In this document: one piece after another, positions 5,012 through 5,555 of the stretch
How the letters are laid out: every line of letters starts with the position of its first letter
How positions within the stretch are numbered: position 1 is the stretch's first letter
Assembly (NCBI GenBank): GCA_030684755.1
Contig: JAUXXN010000628.1
Span: forward strand, 1-5,555
DNA length: 5,555 nt
Reading direction: 5' to 3'
Origin: Hydrogenophaga sp.
GTDB taxonomy: Bacteria; Pseudomonadota; Gammaproteobacteria; Burkholderiales; Burkholderiaceae_C
Made by a program: the position numbers and the translations under genes
Notes under the pieces: generated by a model
The model's database searches: none
Told to the model about the DNA's origin: nothing
Seen by the model: the letters and a program-made list of their open reading frames with translations, nothing else

Positions 5012-5555
5012 TCAGCGCTGGCGCAGCCCGTCAAAACAGGTGCTCAGCACCATGTCGATGATTTGCTCGGTGCTGTAGAGCCCGGTGCCTTTCAGAAAAC
5101 CGAGCACCGGATCGCAGGCGCGAGCGAACAGGGTGTAGAGCACCGCAATGGGCGGCAGGGCCGGGTTCAGGCTGCCGTCGGCCTGCGCGGCCATGATCCA
5201 GGCACCCATGCGGTCGCTCACATCCATGAGGCCATCCACATAGGCCTTGTTGGTGGTCAGCGTGGCGCGCAGACTGGAATTTTCGCTGGGAAGCGACGGC
5301 ATTTCGCCCGCCAATTGCACCTCCATGGTCCAGCGGGCCACCGCTCGCAGCTGCTCAATGGCTGGCACTTCGCCGTCTGGCCGGTCTAGGCTGTCCAGAA
5401 ATGCCTGAGCCCGCTCCATCACCCGCACCATGGCGGCTGCGGCCAGGTCTTCTTTGCTGGGGAAGTGCTTGTACAGGCTGGCCTTGGCAATGCCCACCTC
5501 GTTGGCCACCTCGTCCACCGTCATGCTCTCAAAGCCCTTTTCGGCCAGCAGCTTG
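5012..5555 (-). CDS. TetR-family transcriptional regulator (partial, N-terminal end beyond right edge)
   Basis: The frame reads leftward from the right edge to a TGA (complement at 5012-5014), giving 180 visible codons. The first visible residues are KLLAEKGFESMTVDEVANEV, followed by GIAKASLYKHFPSKEDL: the typical TetR helix-turn-helix with its recognition helix and the conserved YKHFPSKEDL. An internal ATG at 5522-5524 would start inside the DNA-binding domain, so the true start lies outside the window, probably 10-30 residues further. The rest (about residues 50-180) is the variable helical ligand-binding and dimerisation domain, including TLFARACDPVLGFLKGTG near the end. I cannot assign a ligand or subfamily. 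TetR proteins usually repress an adjacent or divergent gene, which would lie to the right of this window; the convergent stress gene is not an obvious target. Confidence 0.92.
   Translation of the reverse strand, partial: KLLAEKGFESMTVDEVANEVGIAKASLYKHFPSKEDLAAAAMVRVMERAQAFLDSLDRPDGEVPAIEQLRAVARWTMEVQLAGEMPSLPSENSSLRATLTTNKAYVDGLMDVSDRMGAWIMAAQADGSLNPALPPIAVLYTLFARACDPVLGFLKGTGLYSTEQIIDMVLSTCFDGLRQR

Overview
The window looks like chromosomal DNA of a GC-rich Gram-negative proteobacterium. My best guess is a betaproteobacterium of the Burkholderiales, possibly Comamonadaceae. This rests on the strong G/C bias at third codon positions, the style of the LysR and universal stress proteins, and general resemblance. 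It is inference, not a database match. I see no rRNA, tRNA, CRISPR array, transposase or phage gene.

Layout from left to right. (1) Bases 1-280, minus strand: the first 93 codons of a small membrane protein that runs off the left edge, with a good ribosome binding site and a plausible promoter. (2) Bases 281-389: a divergent intergenic region rich in short inverted repeats. (3) Bases 390-1394, plus: a LysR-type regulator. (4) Bases 1391-2986, plus: a 531-residue P-loop ATPase with a winged-helix-like middle and a C-terminal PD-(D/E)XK-type nuclease signature. Its start overlaps the lysR stop as ATGA, and a perfect 7-bp inverted repeat lies just upstream. (5) Bases 3113-4978, plus: a universal stress protein, a metallophosphoesterase and a second universal stress protein, in that order. 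(6) Bases 5012-5555, minus: a TetR-family regulator convergent with the second stress protein and cut by the right edge.

How the genes may work together. The LysR gene and the membrane-protein gene form the classic divergent regulator-target arrangement, so LysR control of the shared region is the simplest reading. The ATPase-nuclease gene is coupled to lysR by the overlap but has no obvious functional link to it. It is the most interesting gene here, because it belongs to a widespread P-loop family whose function I cannot name. The two stress proteins both keep the ATP-binding glycine motif and are clear paralogues (15 of the first 22 residues identical). They flank the phosphoesterase, which suggests a small stress module, though separate transcription of each gene is possible.

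Strongest leads for a second look: the ATPase-nuclease and its hairpin-preceded overlapping start; an in-frame palindromic repeat-like segment inside the phosphoesterase gene; and overlapping alternative hairpins between the first stress gene and the phosphoesterase. I found no clear evidence of a wholly new multi-gene system.
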